DNA of 64,000 nucleotides from Microbacterium sp. 8M (GTDB lineage: Bacteria; Actinomycetota; Actinomycetes; Actinomycetales; Microbacteriaceae), in NCBI RefSeq assembly GCF_902506375.1, contig NZ_LR733284.1, forward strand, positions 2,775,092 through 2,839,091. The letters run 5' to 3'. This document shows, one piece after another, positions 34,903 to 42,940 of this stretch. Every line of letters starts with the position of its first letter. Position 1 is the stretch's first letter. The notes beneath the pieces were generated by a model. That model saw nothing but the letters and a program-made list of their open reading frames with translations. It ran no database searches and had not been told where the DNA came from. A program made the position numbers and the translations under genes.

Positions 34903-36207
34903 ATGGCGACGAGGTCATATGCCGTGATCGGCGCCGGCCCATCGGGCCTCGCGGTCATGCGCGCGCTGCAGAAGGCGGGCATCGCGGCGACGGGATTCGA
35001 GGCCTCGCACGGGGTCGGCGGACTCTGGGACATCACGAACCCCCGCAGCACCGTGTACGCGTCGGCCCACCTGATCTCCTCGCGCGCCACGACCGAGTTC
35101 GCCGAGTTCCCGATGGACACCGACGTCGACTATCCCGGCCATCGGCTGCTCAAGCGCTACTTCGACGACTACGCCGACGCGTTCCGCTTGCGGGAGCGCT
35201 ACCGCTTCGGCACCCGGGTGGACCGCCTGGAGCGCGACGGCGAGGGCTGGATCCTGCACGCCACCGCGCGCGACGGCGATGGCGGCGACAGCGCCGTGAC
35301 GGAGCGCTACGACGGCGTGATCCTCGCCAACGGCACGCTCGCCGAGCCGAACGTCCCCGCCTTCCCCGGCACGTTCACCAGCGAGCTCCTGCACACCAGC
35401 GGGTACAAGGATCCGGCGCAGCTCACCGATCGCCGCGTGCTCATCATCGGTGCCGGCAATTCGGGCTGCGACATCGCCGTCGACGCCGTGCATCACGCGG
35501 CGAGCGTGGAGATGAGCGTGCGCCGGGGCTACTACTTCGTTCCGCGCTACCTGTTCGGCCGACCGAGCGACACCCTCAACCAGGGCAGGCCGCTGCCGGC
35601 GCGCCTCAAGCAGGCGATCGACTCCCGGGTGCTCCGGGCGTTCACCGGAGACCCCGTGCGCTTCGGGTTCCCGAAGCCCGACTACCGCATCTACGAGTCG
35701 CACCCGATCGTGAACACGCTCGTGCTGAACCATCTCGGCCAGGGCGATCTGCGCATCCGCGCCGACATCGACCGGTTCGACGGCTCGACCGTGCATTTCC
35801 GCGACGGGTCCAGCGGCGACTACGACCTGGTGCTGCTCGCCACCGGATACCTGCTCGACTACCCGTTCGTCGACCGCGAGCACCTGAACTGGACCGGTGC
35901 CGCACCGCAGCTCTTCCTGAACATCTTCCCGCCGTCGTTCAACGGCCTCTTCGTGTGCGGGATGATCGAGGCCAGCGGCATCGGCTGGCAGGGCCGCTAC
36001 GAGCAGGCCGAGCTGATCGCGGCGTACGTGGCCGCGACGGAGCAGGATCCGGCCCGCGCCGCGCGGTTCCGGCGTCGGGTCGGCGACCAGCCGTGGCCCG
36101 ACCTGACCGGCGGGTACCACTATCTCGGACTCGCCCGGATGTCGTACTACGTGAACAAGGATGCCTACCGGCGCGCGGTGCGCGTCGAGAAGGAGGCGCT
36201 GCGATGA
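34903..36207 (+). CDS. flavin-containing monooxygenase family protein
   Basis: 434 residues. The FAD motif G-A-G-P-S-G-L is at 9-15, an FMO-like fingerprint F-P-G-T-F-T-S-E-L-L-H-T-S-G-Y is near 155-169, and the NADPH motif G-A-G-N-S-G-C-D is near 185. The pattern is closest to dimethylaniline/N-hydroxylating monooxygenases. It would insert one oxygen into a nucleophilic N or S, or act as a Baeyer-Villiger enzyme. It is translationally coupled (ATGA) to an epimerase-like dehydrogenase. The substrate is unknown. Confidence 0.88.
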   Translation: MATRSYAVIGAGPSGLAVMRALQKAGIAATGFEASHGVGGLWDITNPRSTVYASAHLISSRATTEFAEFPMDTDVDYPGHRLLKRYFDDYADAFRLRERYRFGTRVDRLERDGEGWILHATARDGDGGDSAVTERYDGVILANGTLAEPNVPAFPGTFTSELLHTSGYKDPAQLTDRRVLIIGAGNSGCDIAVDAVHHAASVEMSVRRGYYFVPRYLFGRPSDTLNQGRPLPARLKQAIDSRVLRAFTGDPVRFGFPKPDYRIYESHPIVNTLVLNHLGQGDLRIRADIDRFDGSTVHFRDGSSGDYDLVLLATGYLLDYPFVDREHLNWTGAAPQLFLNIFPPSFNGLFVCGMIEASGIGWQGRYEQAELIAAYVAATEQDPARAARFRRRVGDQPWPDLTGGYHYLGLARMSYYVNKDAYRRAVRVEKEALR

Positions 36208-37157
36208 GGCGCGTCCTGGTCACCGGCGGCGCCGGCTTCCTCGGCGCCAGGGTCACCGGTCTGCTGGTCGACCATCCCGACGTCGATGTCGTCCTCTGCG
36301 GCGATCTGCGCGAATCCGAGGTGCCGGGGGTCACGTCGGTGCGGGTGGATGTCACGGATCCGCTCGCCCTGCCCGACCTGCTGCGGCTTCACCGCATCGA
36401 CACGGTCGTGCACCTGGCCGCGATCGTCAATCCCGGCCGCGACGTGCAGGCGGAGTTCCGCGTGGACGTGCAGGGCTCCTCGAACGTCGTGGCCGCCTGC
36501 GTGGAGGCCGGCGTGCGTCGCCTCGTGGTGTCGAGCTCCGGCGCCGCGTACGGCTACCACGCCGACAACCCGGTCTGGATCGACGAGACGGACGCGCTGC
36601 GCGGCAACGACGAGTTCCCCTACTCGCGGCACAAGCGCATGATCGAGGAACTGCTCGCCGCCGCCCGCACCACGCACCCGGGCCTGGAGCAGGTCGTGTT
36701 CCGGATCGGCACCGTGCTGGGCCCGACGGTCCGCAACCAGGTCACGGCGCTGTGGGACGCCCCGCGCATCCTGCGCATCGCCGGATCCGACTCGCCGTTC
36801 GTGTTCGTCTGGGTCGACGACGTCGCCCGGGCCATGGTGCGCGCCGCCGTCGGCGAAGGCCCGCCCGGGATCTACAACGTCGCGGGCGACGGCGCCCTCA
36901 CCGTGCCGGAAATCGCGCGCCGGCTGCGCAAGCCCCTGCTGACCCTGCCGGCGCCGCTGCTCGCGACGGCCCTGGCGATCGGCAGCGCGCTGCGGCTGAC
37001 CGAGCACGGGCCGGAGAAGATCCGCTTCCTGCGGTACCGTCCGGTGCTGCGCAACGCCCGCCTCAAGGAGGAGTTCGGCTACGTGCCGCGGCTCACCTCG
37101 GCGGAGGCGTTCGAGGAGTACGTCCGCACCCACCCGGACGTCGTGCGCGGAGACTGA
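36204..37157 (+). CDS. NAD-dependent epimerase/dehydratase family (extended SDR)
   Basis: 317 residues. The Rossmann motif G-G-A-G-F-L-G is at 8-14, the catalytic Ser-Ser is near 110, and Y-x3-K is replaced at the expected place by Y-S-R-H-K (about 141-145), which still provides Tyr and Lys. A substrate region follows that ends with a variable C-terminus. It probably interconverts a hydroxyl and keto group on a sugar or steroid-like compound. Coupling to the monooxygenase suggests consecutive steps on one substrate. Confidence 0.85.
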   Translation: MRRVLVTGGAGFLGARVTGLLVDHPDVDVVLCGDLRESEVPGVTSVRVDVTDPLALPDLLRLHRIDTVVHLAAIVNPGRDVQAEFRVDVQGSSNVVAACVEAGVRRLVVSSSGAAYGYHADNPVWIDETDALRGNDEFPYSRHKRMIEELLAAARTTHPGLEQVVFRIGTVLGPTVRNQVTALWDAPRILRIAGSDSPFVFVWVDDVARAMVRAAVGEGPPGIYNVAGDGALTVPEIARRLRKPLLTLPAPLLATALAIGSALRLTEHGPEKIRFLRYRPVLRNARLKEEFGYVPRLTSAEAFEEYVRTHPDVVRGD

Positions 37158-37178
37158 CGGGCACATCCCCCCGTCAGT
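37153..37178. terminator. bidirectional hairpin containing both stop codons
   Basis: Perfect 9-bp arms ACTGACGGG/CCCGTCAGT (37153-37161, 37170-37178) with an 8-nt loop. The stops of the epimerase gene and the convergent SMR gene lie in the two arms. Confidence 0.65.
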
Positions 37179-37494
37179 GCGTACCCGCTTCGACCAGGAT
37201 CACGCCGCCCACGATGATCGCGAGCCCGATCGCCGTCATGACGGAGATCCGGTCGTGGAACAGCACCCGCCCGAGCACAGCGGTCGCCGCGACGCCCAGC
37301 GCCGCCCAGACGGCGTACGCGATGCCCACGGGCATGCCCAGCGCCAGCGTCGCGCCCAGCAGCACGTACGAGACCAGATAGCCGACGACGATCGCCGGGA
37401 TGTGGCGGCGCCGCCGGAACCCCTCGGAGGCGCGCAGGCTCAGCGTGGCGGTCACCTCGGCCGCGATGGCGCCGAGCAGCAGCAGCCAGGTCAC
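37174..37494 (-). CDS. small multidrug resistance (SMR) transporter, subunit 2
   Basis: 106 residues and four transmembrane helices, with the membrane-embedded Glu13 (A-A-E-V-T-A-T-L-S-L-R) that binds cations and protons in EmrE. The GTG start overlaps the stop of the preceding SMR gene (GTGA). SMR proteins export lipophilic cations or guanidinium. Tandem, translationally coupled SMR genes usually give obligate heterodimers. Confidence 0.9.
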   Translation of the reverse strand: MTWLLLLGAIAAEVTATLSLRASEGFRRRRHIPAIVVGYLVSYVLLGATLALGMPVGIAYAVWAALGVAATAVLGRVLFHDRISVMTAIGLAIIVGGVILVEAGTH

Positions 37495-37901
37495 GCGGAG
37501 CCCCCGTCCTCGCCCCGGGCGTGCCGGGTGCCGAGTTCGGCGAGCAGGACGCCGGCGATGATCACGCCCAGTCCCCCGAGGGAGAGCGGGCTGAGCGCCT
37601 CCGCGAAGAGCGCCGCCGCGGCGAGCGCGGTGAGCGCCACCCCGATCGCCGACCAGATGCCGTACGCGACACCCACGGGCATGCCGCGGGTGAGCACCAC
37701 CCCGAGGAGCCAGAACGAGCCGCCGTACCCGACCGCGACCACGCAGAGCCACCACCAGGATCCGCCCGTCGACACCGCGCGGAGGCTGAGCGTCGCGCTC
37801 ACCTCCAGCACGATCGCGAGGAGCAGGGGCGGCCACGCGCTCCGCGGGCCCGCGACGGGCGCCGGACGGGGCGCGGGAGCCGGCGGCTCAGGCGAGGACA
37901 T
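37491..37901 (-). CDS. small multidrug resistance (SMR) transporter, subunit 1
   Basis: 136 residues. A Pro/Ala-rich N-terminal extension of about 22 residues precedes four transmembrane helices, and the conserved Glu33 sits in I-V-L-E-V-S-A-T-L-S-L. The C-terminus is a charged tail. Its start overlaps the end of the PfkB kinase gene by 14 nt, so it belongs to the same transcript as the nucleoside genes. The partner is the SMR gene that follows. Confidence 0.88.
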   Translation of the reverse strand: MSSPEPPAPAPRPAPVAGPRSAWPPLLLAIVLEVSATLSLRAVSTGGSWWWLCVVAVGYGGSFWLLGVVLTRGMPVGVAYGIWSAIGVALTALAAAALFAEALSPLSLGGLGVIIAGVLLAELGTRHARGEDGGSA

Positions 37902-38766
37902 CGTCGAGCAACGGATGCAGGTGCCGGGTGCTCAGCACGCCCGCGGCAGTCCTCGCCCCCGCCGCCAGCGCCTCATCCAGCGCCAGGCCGGACAGCGTCG
38001 CGTCCAGCACGCCCGCGAAGAAGGCGTCGCCTGCCCCGTTGGTGTCCACGACCTCGACCGGCTCTGCGGCCACGCGGTGCAGCGCCCCGTCGCGGTCGAC
38101 CGCGATCGCGCCGTCGGCGCCCATCGTGCACACGGCCAGCACCGCGCCGGCGGCGATGCGGTCGCGGAGGAAGCCCTCCGGATCGTCGAGGCGGTCCGCG
38201 CTGCAGAACACCACGTCCGCGGCGTCGAGGAACGGCTGGTGGAACGCGGCCGATCCGTCGTAGTCGTGTGCGTCGACCCAGATCGGCGCACCGGTCGCGC
38301 GCGCCTCGTCGATCGCGTCGAGCCCTTCGGCGGAGAGATCGAGCACGATCGCCGATGCCCCGGCGAGCGCCTCGTCGGGGGCCGCTTCCTGGTCGTCGCC
38401 GGTGGCCGGCTCAGGGGACGACAGGTAGAGGGACACCCGCTCCCCGGCGCCGGTCATCAGGTTCAGATGCCGCTCTGAGGCGTCCGCAGGACGCAGCCCC
38501 GACAGCGGAACGCCGGCACGCTCCAGCGCCTCCCGGATCCGGTCCCCCGCATCATCCGCTCCGACGCGGGCACGCAGCGACACCGCACGTCCGAGCCCGG
38601 CGAGGCTCAGCGCCTTCCCGGCGCTCGTGCCGCCGACCGTCTGCCAGTCCGCCTCGGCGAACTGCATGTGCGGTGTGGGATCGGGGAGCCGGTCCAGCAG
38701 CACGATCGTGTTCCACGACACCGCCCCGACGATCGCGACGCGCCCGGATCCCGGGGCCTCACTCAT
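37888..38766 (-). CDS. PfkB-family carbohydrate/nucleoside kinase
   Basis: A 292-residue ribokinase-fold kinase. The di-glycine substrate motif V-G-G-T-S-A-G-K-A is near 44-52, and the ATP/anion-hole motif D-T-N-G-A-G-D-A-F-F-A-G is near 240-251 with Asp247 as base. It follows adenosine deaminase with an 8-nt overlap. Ribose, pseudouridine or a nucleoside are plausible substrates in this neighbourhood; the sequence alone does not choose. Confidence 0.85.
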   Translation of the reverse strand: MSEAPGSGRVAIVGAVSWNTIVLLDRLPDPTPHMQFAEADWQTVGGTSAGKALSLAGLGRAVSLRARVGADDAGDRIREALERAGVPLSGLRPADASERHLNLMTGAGERVSLYLSSPEPATGDDQEAAPDEALAGASAIVLDLSAEGLDAIDEARATGAPIWVDAHDYDGSAAFHQPFLDAADVVFCSADRLDDPEGFLRDRIAAGAVLAVCTMGADGAIAVDRDGALHRVAAEPVEVVDTNGAGDAFFAGVLDATLSGLALDEALAAGARTAAGVLSTRHLHPLLDDVLA

Positions 38767-39874
38767 CGAAGCCCTCGGCGATCATCTCGACGAGCTCCTC
38801 ACGCTCCTCGACGGGGAGGAAGGCCCCCGCCGCGGCGTTGAACTGCAGCGACTCCAGGTCCTCCAGGTCGTAGCCGAAGGCGTCGACGAGGAGCGCCATC
38901 TCCCGCGTCAGCGACGTCGCGCTCATGGTGCGGTTGTCGACGTTGACGGTGACGGCGAAGCCGAGCTGGTACAGCAGGTCGAACGGGTGATCGGCGAACT
39001 CGCTGCCCCACGCCGCGATCGCCCCGGTCTGCAGGTTGGACGACGGCGACAGCTCGAGCGGGATCTCCCGGTCCCGCACCCAGCGTGCGGTGTCGCCGAA
39101 GCGCACCTGCACCTCCTCGCCGTCGCGGTTCACGATCTCCAGGTCCTCGGCGATGCGCACGCCGTGCCCGAGCCGCAGGGCGCGGCCGTCGATGAGGGCG
39201 GAGCGGATCGAGTCCAGGCCCGCCGCCTCACCGGCGTGCACGGTCGTGGGGAACATCTGCCCCGCCAGGTATTCGAAGGCGTCCCGGTAGCGCGAGGACG
39301 GATACCCCGCCTCGGGGCCGGCGGTGTCGAAGCCCACCACCCCGCGGTCGCGGTTCGCGACGGCGAGCTCGGCGATCTCGCGCACCCGGTCGGTCTGGCG
39401 CATGGCGGACAGGAGCTGGCCCACGCGGATGCTCCTGCCGCTGCGGTCGGCGGCGTCCTCGCCCTCGTCGATGCCGTCCTGCACCGCGTCGACCGCCTGC
39501 TGCAGGGTCAGCCCGGCGGAGAGGTGCAGCTCGGGTGCCCAGCGCACCTCGCCGTACACGACCCCGTCGCGCACCAGGTCCTCGACGAACTCGCGGGCGA
39601 TCCGGCGCAGGTTGTCCGCGGTCTGCATCACCGAGAGCGACACGTCGAAGGTCTTCAGGTAGTCGACCAGGGATCCGGCCGACGCCTGGGTGCGGAACCA
39701 CATCCCTAGGGCCGTGGCGTCCGTGTGCGGCAGCTCGATCCCCGCCGCGTCGGCGAGCTCGATGATCGTGGCGGGGCGCACCCCGCCGTCGAGGTGGTCG
39801 TGCAGCGAGACCTTGGGCAGTCCGCGGAGGGACAGGCCCTCGACGTCCAGGTCGCCGTTCGCGTCGATGGGCAT
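38759..39874 (-). CDS. add: adenosine deaminase
   Basis: 371 residues. The zinc-binding H-D-H pair is His25/His27 (S-L-H-D-H-L-D-G-G). The catalytic H-A-G-E is near 205-208, and S-P-S-S-N follows near 290, all in family order. It hydrolyses adenosine or deoxyadenosine to inosine forms, which purine nucleoside phosphorylase at 23803 could then split. GAGGAAGGA precedes the ATG. It is downstream of deoA with an 82-nt gap containing a dispersed repeat and a GGGCGG-CGAA-CCGCCC hairpin. Confidence 0.93.
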   Translation of the reverse strand: MPIDANGDLDVEGLSLRGLPKVSLHDHLDGGVRPATIIELADAAGIELPHTDATALGMWFRTQASAGSLVDYLKTFDVSLSVMQTADNLRRIAREFVEDLVRDGVVYGEVRWAPELHLSAGLTLQQAVDAVQDGIDEGEDAADRSGRSIRVGQLLSAMRQTDRVREIAELAVANRDRGVVGFDTAGPEAGYPSSRYRDAFEYLAGQMFPTTVHAGEAAGLDSIRSALIDGRALRLGHGVRIAEDLEIVNRDGEEVQVRFGDTARWVRDREIPLELSPSSNLQTGAIAAWGSEFADHPFDLLYQLGFAVTVNVDNRTMSATSLTREMALLVDAFGYDLEDLESLQFNAAAGAFLPVEEREELVEMIAEGFDE

Positions 39875-39909
39875 GACGGATCCTTCCTCGGCGGGCGGAT
39901 GGGGAGGAG

Positions 39910-39934
39910 CCCTTCGACAGGCTCAGGGACAGGG
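39910..39934. repeat. dispersed repeat CCCTTCGACAGG type, copy 1
   Basis: CCCTTCGACAGGCTCAGGGAC followed by AGGG, in the deoA-add gap. It shares 20 of 21 bases with the copy inside ribE at 58619. A GGGCGG/CCGCCC hairpin (39932-39947) adjoins it. Confidence 0.65.
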
Positions 39935-39956
39935 CGGCGAACCGCCCGGAATCAGC

Positions 39957-41252
39957 CTAGGCGGTGATGCGCTCGCGCACGAGGGGGCCGCGCTCGATCG
40001 GCGCGGCGCCGATCTCCCAGGCGCCCTCGACGGCCTGGAGGGCGCGCTCGAAGCGCGCCGGGTCGTCGGCGGAGAGCGTGAACACCGGATCCCCTGCGCG
40101 CACCGCGTCGCCCGGCTTGACGTGCAGGTCGATGCCCGCGGCGAACACCACGGCATCCTCCGCGCGCGCCCGTCCGGCGCCGAGCCGCCACGCGCCGATC
40201 CCGAAGGGCAGCGCGTCCATGCGGGTGATGAACCCGTCGGCGCCCGCGGTGACCGTGTGCGTCTCGCGCGGCAGCGGCAGGGCCGCGTCCGGGTCGCCGT
40301 CCTGGGCGCGGATCATGGCCTTCCAGGAATCCATGGCCCGACCGTCGTCCAGCGCCTTCTCGACATCCGCGTCGGGCTGGCCGCTCAGCGCCAGCATCTC
40401 CCGGGCGAGCGCGAGGGTGAGCTCGCGCACATCGGCGGGACCGCCGCCGGCGAGCACCTCGATGGATTCGCGCACCTCGTTCGCATTGCCGATCGCGAGG
40501 CCCAGCGGCACGTTCATGTCGGTGAGCAGCGCGGTCGTGGACACGCCTGAGTCGGTGCCGAGCTCGACCATGGTGCGAGCCAGCTCGCGCGCCCGGTCGA
40601 TGTCCTGCATGAACGCGCCGGACCCGAACTTCACGTCCAGGACGAGCGCGTCGGTGCCCTCGGCGATCTTCTTCGACATGATGCTCGACGCGATCAGCGG
40701 GATCGCCTCGACCGTGCCGGTGACGTCGCGCAGGGCGTAGAGCTTCTTGTCGGCGGGGGCGAGGCCGGATCCGGCGGCGCAGATCACCGCGCCGACATCG
40801 CCCTGCAGCTGCGCGAACATCTCCTCGTTGCTCAGCGCCGCGCGCCAGCCGGGGATCGACTCGAGCTTGTCGAGCGTGCCCCCGGTGTGACCGAGGCCAC
40901 GACCGCTGAGCTGGGGCACCGCGACCCCGAAGCTCGCCACGAGCGGCGCCAGGGGCAGGGTGATCTTGTCGCCGACACCGCCGGTGGAGTGCTTGTCGAC
41001 GGTCTTCTTGCCTAGGGCGGCGAAGCTCATCCGCTCCCCCGACGCGATCATCGCGTCGGTGAGCACGCGGATCTCGTCGCGCTCCATGCCGCGCTGGAAC
41101 ACGGCCATCGCGAACGACGCCATCTGCGGATCCGTGACGTAGCCGCGGGTGTACGCGTCCACCATCCATCGCAGGGCCGGCTCGGGAACGGCTCCGCCAT
41201 CGCGCTTGATGCGGATGACGTCCACCGCGTCGAAAGGCTCCACCGTGCTCAT
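39957..41252 (-). CDS. deoA: thymidine phosphorylase
   Basis: 431 residues of the pyrimidine-nucleoside phosphorylase family. The phosphate-binding signature K-H-S-T-G-G-V-G-D-K is near 86-95, and the C-terminal PYNP domain lies from about 345. It splits thymidine or deoxyuridine into base and deoxyribose-1-phosphate. Its ATG overlaps the cytidine deaminase stop by 4 nt, placing cytidine to uridine conversion next to phosphorolysis in one transcript. Confidence 0.94.
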   Translation of the reverse strand: MSTVEPFDAVDVIRIKRDGGAVPEPALRWMVDAYTRGYVTDPQMASFAMAVFQRGMERDEIRVLTDAMIASGERMSFAALGKKTVDKHSTGGVGDKITLPLAPLVASFGVAVPQLSGRGLGHTGGTLDKLESIPGWRAALSNEEMFAQLQGDVGAVICAAGSGLAPADKKLYALRDVTGTVEAIPLIASSIMSKKIAEGTDALVLDVKFGSGAFMQDIDRARELARTMVELGTDSGVSTTALLTDMNVPLGLAIGNANEVRESIEVLAGGGPADVRELTLALAREMLALSGQPDADVEKALDDGRAMDSWKAMIRAQDGDPDAALPLPRETHTVTAGADGFITRMDALPFGIGAWRLGAGRARAEDAVVFAAGIDLHVKPGDAVRAGDPVFTLSADDPARFERALQAVEGAWEIGAAPIERGPLVRERITA

Positions 41253-41644
41253 CGGGCGTTCTCCAGATCTCTCGGCCCGAACGCGTCGGGCAGCACTTCA
41301 TCGATCGTCCTGATGCCGGAGATCGTCTCCAGCAGCATCCCGGGCGCGGAGTGCTCATACAGCAGCTGCCGGCACCGGCCGCACGGCATGATCGTCTCGC
41401 CGTCGCCGTTCACGCAGAGGAACGCGATCAGCCGTCCCCCGCCCGACATGAACAGGTCGCCCACCATCGCGCACTCGGCGCACAGCGTGACGCCGTAGGA
41501 CGCGTTCTCGACGTTGCAGCCGGAGACGATCCGCCCGTCGTCGACGAGCGCGGCGGCGCCCACCCGGTAGTGCGAGTACGGCGCGTAGGCCTTCTGCTGC
41601 GCCTCGTCCGCGACGCGACGCAGCTCATCCCAGTCGATGTCCAC
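41249..41644 (-). CDS. cdd: cytidine deaminase
   Basis: A 131-residue homotetrameric-type cytidine deaminase. The zinc ligands are Cys55 (T-L-C-A-E-C, with catalytic Glu57), Cys88 and Cys91 (M-P-C-G-R-C-R-Q). It converts cytidine and deoxycytidine to uridine forms. It lies 9 nt downstream of the permease gene and overlaps deoA, so import and catabolism are in one operon. Confidence 0.96.
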   Translation of the reverse strand: MDIDWDELRRVADEAQQKAYAPYSHYRVGAAALVDDGRIVSGCNVENASYGVTLCAECAMVGDLFMSGGGRLIAFLCVNGDGETIMPCGRCRQLLYEHSAPGMLLETISGIRTIDEVLPDAFGPRDLENAR

Positions 41645-41653
41645 CGGATCCTC

Positions 41654-42940
41654 CTAGGCCTTGATGTACGGCTTGCCGGAGGCCGCCGGCCCGCGGATCT
41701 GCCCGACGAACCCGACGACGGCGAGCACCGTGACCAGGTACGGCAGCATGAGCATGAACTCGCTGGGGATGGGCGTCTTCAGCACCGACAGCAGGTTCTG
41801 CAGGTTAGTCGCGAAGCCGAACAGCAGGGCCGCCAGAGTGGCGCGCACCGGATCCCAGCGCCCGAAGATCACGGCGGCGAGGGCGATGAAGCCGAGGCCC
41901 GCCGTCATGTCCTTCGTGAACTGAGGGACGGAGACGAGCGTGAAGTACGCACCGCCGACGCCGGCGATCGCGCCTGCCAGCAGCACGTTCCAGAACCGGG
42001 TCGGATTGACCTTGATGCCCACGGTGTCCGCCGCCTGGGGGTGCTCGCCCACGGCGCGCAGGCGCAGGCCCCACCGGGTGCGGTACATTCCCCAGGCGAC
42101 CAGGGCGACCGTGGCGTACATCAGGTACACCAGGAACGTCTGGTTGAACAGCGCAGGCCCGATGACCGGGATGTCGCTGAGCACCGGGATCTTCACCAGG
42201 GAGAAGCGCGTCGCCGTGTTCAAGGTCTGTCCGTTGGGCGCGAGCACGGCGCCGTAGAGGAAGCCGGTCAGTCCGGAGACGAACACGTTCAGCACGACAC
42301 CGACGATGACCTGGTCGACGACGTAGCGGATCGCGAAAGCCGCGAGCACGAAGGCGACCACCACGCCGCCCAGCATCGCGCCGATGAGCCCCACGAAGGC
42401 GTTGTGCGTGACCGACGACAGGATCGTCGCGGTGAACGCGCCGAGCAGGAACTGGCCCTCGATCGCGACGTTCACCACGCCCACGCGCTCACCGATCACG
42501 CCGCCGAGCGCACCGAACACGAGCGGCACAGCGAGGGACACGGATCCGCCGAGGAGCCCCGCCAGCGTGATCGCGCCCGACGCGCCCGCTCCGGACCAGG
42601 TGAGGAACGCGGTCATGGCGAGCGCCGCGTACACGATCGGCAGCCACAGTCCGAACCGGCGGTAGCCGAGTGCGGCGACCAGGGCGGCGACGGCGAGGGC
42701 GACGGCGAGCACCCAGGTGACCCAGACCACCGGGCCGGCCGGCACCGCCACGTCGCCGAGCGCGATCACGGCGCCCTTGTCGGCGAGCCGGTACGTCGTG
42801 GTGCCGTAGCGCGGCACGAGGAGGAACAGCAGCCCGAGCAGCGCCGCAATGATCAGCAGGGTGACCGGCGACTTCAGGGAGCGCACCTTGACGACGGTCG
42901 GCTCTTCGATCGCCGCGGGCGAGGACAGGGAGGTGCTCAT
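41654..42940 (-). CDS. nucleoside ABC transporter permease (second subunit)
   Basis: A 428-residue integral membrane protein of the BPD_transp_2 (branched-chain/ribose/BMP) family, with about ten membrane segments. The conserved E-H-P-Q-A-A-D-T-V-G cytoplasmic coupling loop is in the C-terminal half (about 290-299). It pairs with the permease encoded just upstream, with which it overlaps by 4 nt. The neighbouring Cdd and DeoA make nucleosides the likely cargo. The longer open frame upstream lies inside the other permease gene and is not used. Confidence 0.92.
   Translation of the reverse strand: MSTSLSSPAAIEEPTVVKVRSLKSPVTLLIIAALLGLLFLLVPRYGTTTYRLADKGAVIALGDVAVPAGPVVWVTWVLAVALAVAALVAALGYRRFGLWLPIVYAALAMTAFLTWSGAGASGAITLAGLLGGSVSLAVPLVFGALGGVIGERVGVVNVAIEGQFLLGAFTATILSSVTHNAFVGLIGAMLGGVVVAFVLAAFAIRYVVDQVIVGVVLNVFVSGLTGFLYGAVLAPNGQTLNTATRFSLVKIPVLSDIPVIGPALFNQTFLVYLMYATVALVAWGMYRTRWGLRLRAVGEHPQAADTVGIKVNPTRFWNVLLAGAIAGVGGAYFTLVSVPQFTKDMTAGLGFIALAAVIFGRWDPVRATLAALLFGFATNLQNLLSVLKTPIPSEFMLMLPYLVTVLAVVGFVGQIRGPAASGKPYIKA

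Noticed and set aside
37174..37901. A single SMR gene split by a frameshift
   Set aside because: Each ORF encodes all four helices and its own essential Glu, with a normal GTGA overlap.
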